Of a DNA stretch of 18,082 nt, positions 1 through 8,096 are shown piece after piece. Position 1 is the first letter of the stretch. The number at the start of each line of letters is the position of its first letter. Position numbers and translations under genes: made by a program. A model generated the notes under the pieces. That model saw only the letters and a list, made by a program, of their open reading frames with translations. It had not been told where the DNA came from and did not search any database. This DNA comes from JBOFCS01 sp051646185 (GTDB lineage: Bacteria; Actinomycetota; Actinomycetes; Mycobacteriales; Mycobacteriaceae), in NCBI GenBank assembly GCA_051646185.1, contig JBOFCS010000206.1:1-18082 (forward strand), written 5' to 3'.

Positions 1-688
1 GACCTTTGGAATGTGTTATCTCCGAAGAAGGCACATAAACGTTATGCCACCCCGCCTTGCCCAAACGATCACCTAAATCAACATCTTCCATGTACATAAA
101 GTAACGAGAATCAAATCCGTCAATCGAATCGAAGGCTGCTCTGCGCAATAACAAACAAGATCCAGACAACCAGCCAACTGAACGCTCATGAAGTTCTTTA
201 TTTTCTTGCTTATATGCCTTAGTCCAGGGATTTTTAGGCCAGATCGTTCCCAGCAGTGCGTGTCCGGCCCCGGCAGTCAAGGTAGGCACCATCCTTGCTG
301 AAGGGTAGATACTTCCGTCAGGTTCGCGAATTAAGGGACCTAGCGCACCCGCCCTCGGCCAACGCTGAGCTGCCCGTAAAAGTTCATCAATACTTCCCGG
401 ATGCCACAGCACATCAGGATTTGCTACTAAAATAAATTCTTCAGCCGGATCAACTTCAGCAACCGCCCTATTGATCGCGCCGCCATACCCGATATTTTCA
501 CCAGTCCGCAGCAGCTGAACATGGCTGTACTTTTCATGTGCAGCCTCCGGAGTACCATCAACCGAGCCGTTGTCAGCCAAGATCACCTTCGTAGCGCGAG
601 TAGTCGCCTGATCTAAAGTCTTAATAAACGGATCAAGGTATTTTCCAGGCGAATACGTCACAGTTATCACTACCAGATCAGCACTCAC
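1..688 (-). CDS. wbbL: Rhamnosyltransferase WbbL, family 2 glycosyltransferase (C-terminus cut by window edge)
   Basis: I translated this open-ended reading frame by hand from the minus strand; 229 codons are present and the 3' part lies outside the window. WbbL transfers L-rhamnose from dTDP-rhamnose to decaprenyl-diphospho-GlcNAc at the inner membrane face, making the linker between arabinogalactan and peptidoglycan. Visible family features are the N-terminal VTYSPG strand, LADNGSVDGTP (nucleotide-sugar binding fold), VANPDVLW, RWPRAGALGPLIR, VGWLSGSCLLLRR and YFMYMEDVDLGDRLGKAGW, all close to the mycobacterial WbbL as I remember it. The frame ends at the edge in EITHSKG, matching the conserved His-x-x-Gly region. 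The GTG start at 688 is the only start after an in-frame TAG 12 bases upstream; a weak AAGG precedes it. It lies 47 bases downstream of rmlD and probably shares its transcript. Confidence 0.9.
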   Translation of the reverse strand, partial: MSADLVVITVTYSPGKYLDPFIKTLDQATTRATKVILADNGSVDGTPEAAHEKYSHVQLLRTGENIGYGGAINRAVAEVDPAEEFILVANPDVLWHPGSIDELLRAAQRWPRAGALGPLIREPDGSIYPSARMVPTLTAGAGHALLGTIWPKNPWTKAYKQENKELHERSVGWLSGSCLLLRRAAFDSIDGFDSRYFMYMEDVDLGDRLGKAGWHNVYVPSSEITHSKG

Positions 689-735
689 CTTGTCAGCCTA
701 ACTGTCCGGCTCAGAACGTGCTTCACTACCGCCAC

Positions 736-1587
736 TCAGGCGCCACTAAGCGCATCAGCAAGCGCCGACTGCCAATCTCGCAGTGGCGTTAAACCGGTTT
801 TTATCCATGCGGTGGGCGCTAATACTGAATATGCCGGGCGCAGCGCCGGACGAGGAAAGCTTTCCGTTGAACATGGCCTTACTCTGGATCTATCAGCACC
901 AATTTCTGCAAAAACCTCGCAAGCCAGGTCATACCAACTAGCACTACCTGCGTTTGTCAAATGCAAAGTTCCCGGCCCTACGTCTGAGATTGCAAGTTCT
1001 ACCAAAGCTTCAGCAAGGTCTTGAGCATAAGTTGGTGATCCTATCTGATCGTTCACTACCTCGACTGTCTCTTGCTCAGCTTCCAGTCGACGCATGGTCG
1101 CCACAAAATCTCCGCGAACCGAGTTGTAAACCCAAGCCGTCCGCACTATCTGAACTGCTTCAAGATATTCAGAAACTGCTTGTTCACCAGCAAGCTTTGT
1201 TCGACCATAAGCAGTTTGTGGTCCGGTGGGGTCTGTTACCTCATAGGGACGATCTGCTGCACCGGAAAAAACATAGTCGGTAGAAAGCTGAATCATTCGA
1301 GCACCAGTACGTGAACAAGCGATAGCCAAATTCTTTGCACCCGTGCAATTCACCTCATAGGCCAAACCTTCATGGGTTTCCGCTTCATCAACGGCGGTAT
1401 ACGCTGCACAATTCAGGAGTACATCTTCCGGGGTTAATTGTGGCTCTAACAGCCGATAAACCGTATCAATATCTCTGATGTCCAGGGCCTGAGAGGAAAG
1501 CGCAAGGGTCGGCACTCCAGCTTGGCCAGCACAGTAAACCACCAAGTGACCAACTTGACCCTGCGCTCCGGCGACGACGAGCCTCAT
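736..1587 (-). CDS. rmlD: dTDP-4-dehydrorhamnose reductase RmlD
   Basis: A 283-residue short-chain dehydrogenase-type enzyme that performs the last step of dTDP-L-rhamnose synthesis, reducing dTDP-4-dehydro-L-rhamnose with NAD(P)H. The Rossmann motif GAQGQVG lies at residues 7-13, followed by NCAAYTAVDEAE, the STDYVFSG strand and the YGRTKLAGE motif with the catalytic Tyr and Lys. The C-terminus (TGLTPLRDWQSALADAL) resembles the mycobacterial protein. The reading frame is open upstream to 1635, but the ATG at 1587 is preferred because the protein then begins directly at the Rossmann strand (MRLVVAGAQG) and the ATG overlaps the TGA of rmlB by 4 bases. It is a stand-alone RmlD; corynebacteria such as C. 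glutamicum are described with a fused RmlCD. Confidence 0.93.
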   Translation of the reverse strand: MRLVVAGAQGQVGHLVVYCAGQAGVPTLALSSQALDIRDIDTVYRLLEPQLTPEDVLLNCAAYTAVDEAETHEGLAYEVNCTGAKNLAIACSRTGARMIQLSTDYVFSGAADRPYEVTDPTGPQTAYGRTKLAGEQAVSEYLEAVQIVRTAWVYNSVRGDFVATMRRLEAEQETVEVVNDQIGSPTYAQDLAEALVELAISDVGPGTLHLTNAGSASWYDLACEVFAEIGADRSRVRPCSTESFPRPALRPAYSVLAPTAWIKTGLTPLRDWQSALADALSGA

Positions 1588-2561
1588 GGCTGCGCCTTCA
1601 ACGGTTCCCACCACTGTCGATTCTCGCGATACCACTGCACTGTGGCGGTTAATCCCTCCCGAAAATCTACCTGGGGCGTATAGCCGAGTTCGGTGGTTAT
1701 CTTAGTGATATCGACTGAATATCTACGGTCGTGGCCAAGGCGATCCGGCACGAAGGTCAGGGCCGACTCTGGCGCCCCCGTTGCGCTAAGAAGCAAAGCA
1801 GCAAGTTCTCTATTGCTCAGCTCTGTCCCTCCGCCAATATTATATATTTGCCCAGCAATTCCTTTGGTGAGAGCTAACGCAACACCTCTGCAATGATCAT
1901 CAACATGCAACCAGTCTCTAATATTACTACCATCGCCATACAAAGGCACAGGCTGATTATCAATGAGATTTGTTGTGAACAAAGGAATTAATTTTTCCGG
2001 GAATTGATAAGGGCCATAGTTATTCGAGCACCGGGTAATCACCACCGGAAGTCCATGGGTACAAAAATATGATCGAACAATCAAATCTGAGCTAGCCTTG
2101 GAGGCACTATATGGAGAATTTGGCTCAAGCAGCTGCTCTTCAGTCCATGACCCACTATCGATCGAACCATAAACCTCATCGGTGGAGATATGCACAAATT
2201 TGCTGATATTAGCATCCAATGCTGCCTGCAACAGAGTTGCTGTGCCAACAACATTTGTGGAAATAAAAGGCTCAGCGCCACGAATGGACCGATCAACATG
2301 AGACTCTGCGGCAAAGTGCACGACGGAATCGCACCCAGCCATAAGGCCGCGTACCAGGTGTTCATCTCTAATATCGCCTTTAACAAAATCTAACCGTTGG
2401 TCCTGGGAAACCGAAGCCAAATTCATTTCATTGCCAGCGTAAGTCAGCGCGTCCAGGACAACCAACTGCTCTACGTCCACGCCAGGTAACTCACCGTTTA
2501 AAGCGTGCCGAACAAAGGCCGAACCAATAAATCCGGCACCTCCGGTTACTAGCAATCGCAC
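1584..2561 (-). CDS. rmlB: dTDP-glucose 4,6-dehydratase RmlB
   Basis: A 325-residue NAD-dependent extended short-chain dehydrogenase that converts dTDP-D-glucose to dTDP-4-dehydro-6-deoxy-D-glucose, the second step of dTDP-rhamnose synthesis. The NAD-binding GGAGFIGS lies at residues 7-14, then HFAAESHVDRS, the catalytic Thr-Asp-Glu in STDEVYG, YSASKASSD with the YxxxK pair, NNYGPYQFPEKLIPL, and IRDWLHVDDHCRG. The start is GTG at 2561, with an AAAGGAAG ribosome binding site about nine bases upstream. It is the first gene of the rmlB-rmlD-wbbL unit and overlaps rmlD by 4 bases. In M. tuberculosis rmlB sits elsewhere, so this arrangement differs from the otherwise shared gene order. Confidence 0.95.
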   Translation of the reverse strand: MRLLVTGGAGFIGSAFVRHALNGELPGVDVEQLVVLDALTYAGNEMNLASVSQDQRLDFVKGDIRDEHLVRGLMAGCDSVVHFAAESHVDRSIRGAEPFISTNVVGTATLLQAALDANISKFVHISTDEVYGSIDSGSWTEEQLLEPNSPYSASKASSDLIVRSYFCTHGLPVVITRCSNNYGPYQFPEKLIPLFTTNLIDNQPVPLYGDGSNIRDWLHVDDHCRGVALALTKGIAGQIYNIGGGTELSNRELAALLLSATGAPESALTFVPDRLGHDRRYSVDITKITTELGYTPQVDFREGLTATVQWYRENRQWWEPLKAQP

Positions 2562-2595
2562 TGACCCGACTTCCTTTCGTCCTCAGTTCTTACGT

Positions 2596-2601
2596 GTATT
2601 A
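2596..2601 (-). promoter_or_regulatory. Possible -10 element for rmlB-rmlD-wbbL
   Basis: On the minus strand the hexamer TAATAC lies about 34 bases before the GTG of rmlB, leaving room for the clear ribosome binding site. No convincing -35 element is present at the usual distance, which is common in corynebacteria. The call rests on the hexamer and position only. Confidence 0.3.
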
Positions 2602-2689
2602 CAGCTAAGTCTGGCACGCCGAGCGCAAGTTCCAGCAACAACCATAGATACCCAAGTAGCCTGAATTAGCCTCGACGTAGTTGGCCACG

Positions 2690-4219
2690 ATGCGTTATCT
2701 ACGACAAAGGGCACTTACCGCAGATACTCACAGCTTAGAACGGATGGTCAACAACGTGCCCAACACGCAAGTTGCTACCTCTCGTGGATTTTCGACCACC
2801 CACAAAGTAATCACTATCCTTGCGGTTCTTACCGTAGTTCTCACCGGTTTAGCTTGGTACAACTACGAGCAGCTCCAAAGCAGCATCGCAAAGGCTGGTG
2901 GCCTTTCGCTAGCTGATGGACAAGATGGCGCCGTTGACATTCTTCTTGTTGGCACCGATAGCCGCACTGATGCACATGGCAATCCACTTTCCTTCGAAGA
3001 GCTATCCATGCTACGAGCAGGAGAAGAGATTGCCTCAAATACCGATACCATCATTCTCATTCGAATACCCAATGACGGAAGTTCAGCTACGGCCATCTCT
3101 ATTCCACGTGATTCATATGTAACTGCCCCTCAAATCGGTAAAACCAAAATTAATGGTGTTTATGGTGAAACCAAGGAAACAAAACGTCTTGAGTTAGTAA
3201 AAAGTGGCAGAACTGATTCGGATGCAGAATCTGAATCAACGGACGCCGGACGTCAAGCCTTGATTTCTACCGTTGCAGATCTCACCGGAGTAGAAGTAGA
3301 TAAATATGCTGAAGTTGGGCTTTTAGGATTTGTTTTACTGACCAATGCCATTGGCGGCGTTGATGTCTGTCTCAATGAATCAGTAGACGAACCCCTTTCG
3401 GGCGCCCAGTTTTCTGCAGGAACCCAAACACTTGATGGACCTGATGCATTAAGTTTCGTCCGGCAGCGACATGACCTACCACGCGGCGATCTAGACAGAG
3501 TTGTTAGACAGCAGGTATTCATGGCTTCACTAGTTGGAAAAGCCTTGTCCACCAAAACGCTTAGCAGCCCAAATGCTCTTAATGAGTTAAAAAATGCTAT
3601 CCAAAGGTCAGTAGTTATTAGCGATGGTTGGGACATCATTAAATTCGCTGAACAGCTACAAGATCTAGCTGGGGGTGAGGTGCACTTTTCCACTATTCCT
3701 GTCATCACTGAAAGTGGATGGAGCGACGATGGGCAGCAAAGTGTAGTTGAGGTTGATCCCACTGCTGTTCGAAGCTGGGTCTCGAGTTTATTAGCTGAAT
3801 CTTCACAAAATAATTCCGCTGAAAATAAAACTTTTGATCCTGCAACAGTAAGTGTTGAGGTCGCCAATGATAGTGGAATAGAAGGGCTCGCCCTGTCAGT
3901 TTCTACGGTATTGACTACTGCTGGGTTTGGCAGAGGTAGCGTAGGAAACAACACCGGCCCCTCGGTCGACACTAGCCGAATCCTTGCCGCAGATCCACAG
4001 AGCACTCAAGCGCAACAAGTATCAATAGCTTTGGCTGGCTTGCCCGTAGTAGCAGATCCAACCTTGCCTGCGACAGTGGTGCGTGTTGTGCTGGCCACTG
4101 ATTACCAGGGACCAACCTCTGCCCCGATAAATTCGGCCGCCCCCGAAGTTACGGCCGGACCATCACTTGCTGCCCCACCGATTACTGCAGGAACACGTGG
4201 ACCTCAGTGCGTCAACTAA
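2690..4219 (+). CDS. LytR-CpsA-Psr (LCP) family protein, probable cell-wall polymer ligase
   Basis: LCP proteins transfer undecaprenyl- or decaprenyl-linked glycopolymers to peptidoglycan; in this order they attach arabinogalactan. From the ATG at 2690 the protein has 509 residues: a cytoplasmic N-terminus of about 39, a single membrane segment near residues 40-57 (VITILAVLTVVLTGLAWY), then an extracytoplasmic LCP domain. Its motifs are DILLVGTDSRTD, NTDTIILIRI, ISIPRDSYV, KINGVYG, LDGPDALSFVRQRHDLPRGDLDRVVRQQ. A C-terminal LytR_C domain (VSVEVANDSGIEGLALSVSTVL) follows, then a Pro/Ala/Thr-rich tail. The start is uncertain: TTG at 2681, ATG at 2690 and ATG at 2744 are in frame and none has a strong ribosome binding site. 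It is divergent from the rhamnose genes, in line with a shared role in arabinogalactan attachment. Confidence 0.92.
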   Translation: MRYLRQRALTADTHSLERMVNNVPNTQVATSRGFSTTHKVITILAVLTVVLTGLAWYNYEQLQSSIAKAGGLSLADGQDGAVDILLVGTDSRTDAHGNPLSFEELSMLRAGEEIASNTDTIILIRIPNDGSSATAISIPRDSYVTAPQIGKTKINGVYGETKETKRLELVKSGRTDSDAESESTDAGRQALISTVADLTGVEVDKYAEVGLLGFVLLTNAIGGVDVCLNESVDEPLSGAQFSAGTQTLDGPDALSFVRQRHDLPRGDLDRVVRQQVFMASLVGKALSTKTLSSPNALNELKNAIQRSVVISDGWDIIKFAEQLQDLAGGEVHFSTIPVITESGWSDDGQQSVVEVDPTAVRSWVSSLLAESSQNNSAENKTFDPATVSVEVANDSGIEGLALSVSTVLTTAGFGRGSVGNNTGPSVDTSRILAADPQSTQAQQVSIALAGLPVVADPTLPATVVRVVLATDYQGPTSAPINSAAPEVTAGPSLAAPPITAGTRGPQCVN

Positions 4220-4253
4220 CATTCACCAACTATTACGGTAACGAGGACTAACT

Positions 4254-4955
4254 GTGACTCTGACCGATCTACTCATCGATCCCATGATGAAAAATAGTCC
4301 AACAGGTCCGCGCATCACTTTTTATGATGATGCAACTGACGAGAGAATCGAACTATCAACCCTCACGCTAATGAATTGGGCTGCAAAAACCGCAAACCTC
4401 ATATCGGAGGAATTTGATATCACCTCAGACAGCAAAGTGTGTGTACTTCTACCTGCACACTGGCAAAGCGCAGCAGTGCTACTTGGCCTCTGGTGGAGTG
4501 GCGCCGAAGTACTTCTTCACCCGACCACTTGTGACTTAGCGCTAACCACAATGAACAATTACGACCGATGTAACGGCGCAGCCGACGTACTCCTACTTTC
4601 ACTCGACCCCTTTGGCCATCCAGTACCTGAATTACCCCCTGGGGCAACAGATTATGCAACATCTGTTCGCATTCATGGCGATAGCTTCTCACCGCTCAAC
4701 GCTGGCGAGTACGCCTTAGAGGGGCACACTGCATCAGCTGTTTTTTCGGCCGCTCAGCAGTCCGCTTTAGATCAGGGCTTCAGTGTTGGTGATCGAGTAC
4801 TATCCACTGCCCCTTGGGACGACTACCAAAGTTTGCTAAAAAGTTTTATTTCTATCCTTGCTACCGGCGCATCATTGGTACAGGTAGCTCATGAAGATGA
4901 CTCAAAACGTGCGCAGAAACTAAAAACCGAAAAAATCACCCACATAGTTTCATAA
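4254..4955 (+). CDS. TIGR03089 family protein, adenylate-forming-enzyme-like
   Basis: A 233-residue protein of a family found next to LCP genes in mycolata (the Rv3268 type). It resembles the N-terminal part of AMP-binding acyl-CoA synthetases: LMNWAAKTANLISEEF near residues 41-56, then VCVLLPAHWQSAAVLLGLWWSGAEVLL, as in the early strands of that fold, and DRVLSTAPWDDYQSLLKSFISILATGASLVQV near the end. The ATP-binding loop typical of active enzymes (YTSGTTGxPKG) is not visible; SAVFSAAQQSALDQG stands near where it would be expected, and the large C-terminal part is absent. It is therefore probably not a working ligase, and its role is unknown. The GTG start has a GAGG about 9 bases upstream. 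It lies 34 bases after the LCP gene and is likely cotranscribed. Confidence 0.8.
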   Translation: MTLTDLLIDPMMKNSPTGPRITFYDDATDERIELSTLTLMNWAAKTANLISEEFDITSDSKVCVLLPAHWQSAAVLLGLWWSGAEVLLHPTTCDLALTTMNNYDRCNGAADVLLLSLDPFGHPVPELPPGATDYATSVRIHGDSFSPLNAGEYALEGHTASAVFSAAQQSALDQGFSVGDRVLSTAPWDDYQSLLKSFISILATGASLVQVAHEDDSKRAQKLKTEKITHIVS

Positions 4956-4956
4956 A

Positions 4957-5679
4957 TCACGTGCCCCTAAGCAAATCTTCAGGGGTAACCAACCCTACTT
5001 GAAAAGCAAAAAGAACCGCTTGAACCCGATCACGAGAGCCAGTTTTTAATAGAACGCGGCTCACATGTGTTTTTACTGTTGCCTCAGAAACATAAAATTC
5101 TTGAGCAATTTCAGAATTTGTTAGTCCTCTCGCCATCGCCGAAAGCGTTTGTGTTTCACGAGGTGTGAGTTCAATAGGAAGCTCAGGACGAGACTTTTCT
5201 TCTGTACTGGAAGCGAGCAGTGGCCCGATATGCGAAAGTAACCGACGGGTAGATTTTGCCGAGATAACTGCCTCCCCACTGTACACGGTCCTAATACCAG
5301 CAAGTAATTCCTCAGGTTGCGCATCTTTTAACAAGAACCCGCTAGCACCAGCACCTAACGCAGATAACAAATATTCATCGCTATCAAAAGTTGTTAATAC
5401 CAGTATTTTTGGAGAATTTTTTGCTGAACATATTTGTCGAGTTGCTTCAATTCCATCCATTATTGGCATCTGAATGTCCATCAAAACAACATCAACTGTG
5501 CAGCGAGAAATCTCCTCAAGCGCCTGATCACCATTGGCAGCTTCACATTCCACCACCATATCCCTTTGAGAATTAATCACCATCCGAAATCCCGCCCGAA
5601 CCAATAGCTGGTCATCCACAAGAGCCACCCGAATAGGTAAACTCTCAGTGAAACTGGAGCGAGAATCTTGGTTGCTCAT
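4957..5679 (-). CDS. Response regulator, NarL/FixJ family
   Basis: A 240-residue two-component response regulator. The receiver domain spans about residues 16-135, with the acidic pair Asp22-Asp23, phosphoacceptor Asp68 in VVLMDIQMP, Thr96/Thr97 in VLTTFD and Lys118 in FLLKDA. A LuxR-type helix-turn-helix follows at about residues 170-230 (LTPRETQTLSAMARGLTNSEIA, then VSEATVKTHVSRVLLKTG). It should bind DNA as a phosphorylated dimer. The ATG overlaps the TGA of the kinase gene by 4 bases, so the two are a cognate pair. It ends one base from the stop of the convergent TIGR03089 gene. Its targets cannot be read from the sequence. Confidence 0.93.
   Translation of the reverse strand: MSNQDSRSSFTESLPIRVALVDDQLLVRAGFRMVINSQRDMVVECEAANGDQALEEISRCTVDVVLMDIQMPIMDGIEATRQICSAKNSPKILVLTTFDSDEYLLSALGAGASGFLLKDAQPEELLAGIRTVYSGEAVISAKSTRRLLSHIGPLLASSTEEKSRPELPIELTPRETQTLSAMARGLTNSEIAQEFYVSEATVKTHVSRVLLKTGSRDRVQAVLFAFQVGLVTPEDLLRGT
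4964..4985. terminator. Possible hairpin between convergent genes
   Basis: CCCCT-AAG pairs with CTT-(C)-AGGGG around a 5-base loop, giving eight pairs with one bulged base. It lies in the last codons of the response regulator and just past the stop of the TIGR03089 gene. No run of T follows on either strand, so it is not a textbook intrinsic terminator. Its place between convergent genes one base apart is the main argument. Confidence 0.3.
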
Positions 5680-6836
5680 GATTGTCCATATGGCAAGTAT
5701 GCACTGACAGCAAAGCCCGCTAATGAAGGGCCCACTTGAAGTGTCCCGCCGTGCAATTCGACACGTTCACGCATACCACTTAAACCCCGACCACTAGGAA
5801 TAAACGCTATAGCATTCTGTGATCGACTAATAGAATTGCGAATCTCAATAACTAAATGATCTGCATTCCAGCATAATTGGATCCAAGAAAATGCATCAGA
5901 ACCTGCATGCTTCAAAATGTTTGTCAGTGATTCTTGAACTATTCGAAAAATCGAAAGCTCCACTCCTGCTGATAACTGACGAGGCTTGCCTATTACGTCA
6001 TAGCTAATATTCAACCCACTGCTACGCATTTTTTCTACTAGGTCAACGATTCCAGATACCCCTGAAGTAGAAGAAAATTCACAATCAGCCCCCTCTTTTA
6101 ACACTGCCAACAAACTTCGCATATCAGCAAGTGCCTGGCGTCCGGTCACTGCAATGTTTCCTAGGGCATCTTGAGCTGCCCTAGGATTCTCAGCAGCCAC
6201 ATATCTTCCCCCATCAGCTTGAGCCACAACCACCGCCAACGAATGCGCAATAATATCGTGCATTTCGCGGGCAATGCGGTTTCGTTCGGTTAACGCCGCT
6301 AATTCAGCTGCCCGCTCGCGTTCACGTTCAAGAAAATTTGCTCGTTCAACAAGTGAATCCACCTGTTTAAGCCGAATCCGACGAAGCATACCAAAAGCCC
6401 AGACTCCTAAGATGAAAGTGAAAGTAAAAAATTCAGTAACAAGTAGCCCTTGAGCAGAAACCCCATCAGGTGCATAGCGCCAATTACAGCTAAGCGCTCC
6501 AACCAGAGCCACTATGAGTCCAATCCGGCTTCCCCAGATTGCCCCATAAGCAGCCATTGCATACAAGGCGCAAGGAACGGCAAAGCCAGCAGAGAGGACT
6601 GAATCCTCTATCATAATAAGATGTAAAACCGCAGCAGCAGCAACAAAAAAACCAGAAGCAATGGGGTAAGTACGTCGCCAAGCCAAAGGCAGAATCAGAC
6701 CAATACTGATACTGATTACCGCAAAAGAGACATAGTGAATATCAATGAAAAGGCAAAAAACTAATAAAGCAAAAGCCCAAATTGAGTCAACGATAAAAAC
6801 ATGACGGCGACACCAACGAGTCCAGCTTTCCATCAT
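5676..6836 (-). CDS. Sensor histidine kinase, HisKA_3 (NarL/DesK-like) family
   Basis: A 386-residue membrane kinase that pairs with the adjacent regulator. The N-terminal half (residues about 12-150) is hydrophobic with about five or six membrane segments and almost no extracellular domain, so it may sense a membrane or intramembrane signal. A short coiled coil (DSLVERANFLERERERAAELAALTERN) leads to the dimerisation region with phosphoacceptor His193 in REMHDIIAHSLAVV. The ATPase domain shows the N-box QESLTNILKHA and the G-box GRGLSGMRERVELHGG. The first of two adjacent ATG codons is used; no strong ribosome binding site is seen. It begins 16 bases after the acyl-CoA dehydrogenase stop, suggesting read-through from that gene. 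The signal is unknown. Confidence 0.92.
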   Translation of the reverse strand: MMESWTRWCRRHVFIVDSIWAFALLVFCLFIDIHYVSFAVISISIGLILPLAWRRTYPIASGFFVAAAAVLHLIMIEDSVLSAGFAVPCALYAMAAYGAIWGSRIGLIVALVGALSCNWRYAPDGVSAQGLLVTEFFTFTFILGVWAFGMLRRIRLKQVDSLVERANFLERERERAAELAALTERNRIAREMHDIIAHSLAVVVAQADGGRYVAAENPRAAQDALGNIAVTGRQALADMRSLLAVLKEGADCEFSSTSGVSGIVDLVEKMRSSGLNISYDVIGKPRQLSAGVELSIFRIVQESLTNILKHAGSDAFSWIQLCWNADHLVIEIRNSISRSQNAIAFIPSGRGLSGMRERVELHGGTLQVGPSLAGFAVSAYLPYGQS

Positions 6837-6852
6837 CCGCTACCCATGATGG

Positions 6853-8013
6853 CTACTTTAGTAATGCTCGTGACATCACTACCCGCTGAATCTGATTAGT
6901 ACCCTCATAGATTTGAGTGATCTTTGCATCCCGCATCATCCGCTCGACAGGGAAATCACGGGTATACCCGGCACCACCAAAAAGTTGAACAGCATCGGTA
7001 GTAACTTCCATCGCAACATCAGAAGCAAAACACTTGGCAGCAGAGGAAATGAACCCTAGGTTCTTTTCACCACGCTCAGCTCGAGCCGCCGAAGTGTACA
7101 CCATTAAACGGGCAGCCTCTACCTTCATTGCCATATCAGCAAGCATGAATTCCACACCCTGGAAAGTAGCAATCGATTTACCAAACTGCTTGCGGTCCTT
7201 GACATAAGCAATAGCAGCATCCAATGCTCCTTGAGCAATCCCCACTGCCTGAGCGCCAATTGTCGGGCGAGTGTGATCCAACGTTTGCAGTGCCGTTTTA
7301 AAACCAGTACCTGGCTCGCCAATAATACGATCGCCTGGGATACGACAATTCTCAAAGTAAAGTTCAGCAGTAGGACTGCCCTTGATACCGAGCTTGCGTT
7401 CTTTTGGTCCTACAACAAATCCCGGATCATCTTTGTGCACAACAAAAGAAGAAATTCCGTTGGCGCCTTTATCTGAATCGGTTACTGCCATTACGGTGTA
7501 CCAACTGGATTTGCCGCCATTGGTTATCCAGCACTTTGTTCCGTTCAGCACCCAGTCATCCCCATCGCGCTTAGCTCGGGTGCGCATCGCAGCAGCATCA
7601 GAACCCGCTTCGCGTTCAGAAAGCGCATAAGAAGCCATCGCTCCATGAGTTGCCAATGATGGAAGAACTTGTTGTTTTAGTTCCTCAGATCCGTTAAGGA
7701 TCAGACCCATTGTGCCCAGCTTATTAACAGCAGGTATCAGCGAGGAAGACCCACATACCCGAGCCACTTCCTCAATCACAATGCAGGTTGCCACCGAATC
7801 TGCACCTTGACCCCCAAAAGCTTCAGGAACATGCACAGCATTAAATCCCGCTGCGTTCAGCGCATCCAACGCTTCTTGCGGAAATCGTTCGTTCTCGTCG
7901 ACCTCAGCGGCATAGGGGGCAATTTCCTTCTCCGCCAGAGCGCGGATAGCCGCCCGCAACTCATCATGCTCTTCTGGAAGTTTGAACAGGTCGAAGTCCG
8001 GATTTCCCGTCAT
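6853..8013 (-). CDS. Acyl-CoA dehydrogenase, FadE25-like
   Basis: A 386-residue FAD-dependent acyl-CoA dehydrogenase that oxidises acyl-CoA to trans-2-enoyl-CoA. The N-terminal helical domain begins FDLFKLPEEHDELRAAIR. Family signatures include ALSEREAGSDAAAMRTRA and CWITNGGKSSWYTVMAV (FAD and substrate site), the helical C-domain with DRKQFGKSIATFQGVEFMLADM, and QIYEGTNQIQR, in which Glu370 matches the catalytic base of short- and medium-chain enzymes. The reading frame is open to 8076, but the ATG at 8013 is chosen because AAGGAG stands 7 bases before it and the length then fits the family. The order purK-purE-fadE25 is the same as in M. tuberculosis. The acyl chain used cannot be told from sequence. 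Confidence 0.94.
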   Translation of the reverse strand: MTGNPDFDLFKLPEEHDELRAAIRALAEKEIAPYAAEVDENERFPQEALDALNAAGFNAVHVPEAFGGQGADSVATCIVIEEVARVCGSSSLIPAVNKLGTMGLILNGSEELKQQVLPSLATHGAMASYALSEREAGSDAAAMRTRAKRDGDDWVLNGTKCWITNGGKSSWYTVMAVTDSDKGANGISSFVVHKDDPGFVVGPKERKLGIKGSPTAELYFENCRIPGDRIIGEPGTGFKTALQTLDHTRPTIGAQAVGIAQGALDAAIAYVKDRKQFGKSIATFQGVEFMLADMAMKVEAARLMVYTSAARAERGEKNLGFISSAAKCFASDVAMEVTTDAVQLFGGAGYTRDFPVERMMRDAKITQIYEGTNQIQRVVMSRALLK

Positions 8014-8096
8014 TGCACATCTCCTTATGTGGGCCAACAGTGCTTTTTCATGGTAATACGTGACGCTCAACACCACATGTTCGGCTTCTGATCAAG

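Noticed and set aside
3253..4005. A 250-codon open frame on the minus strand, opposite the LCP gene
   Set aside because: It lies wholly antisense to a clear LCP and LytR_C reading frame, its translation is rich in Ser, Thr and Cys without a recognisable domain, and it has no ribosome binding site I could see.
4253..4955. The TIGR03089 gene as a pseudogene of an acyl-CoA synthetase
   Set aside because: The family as known has this short length and the frame is clean with a start and a ribosome binding site, so it is not a recent truncation.
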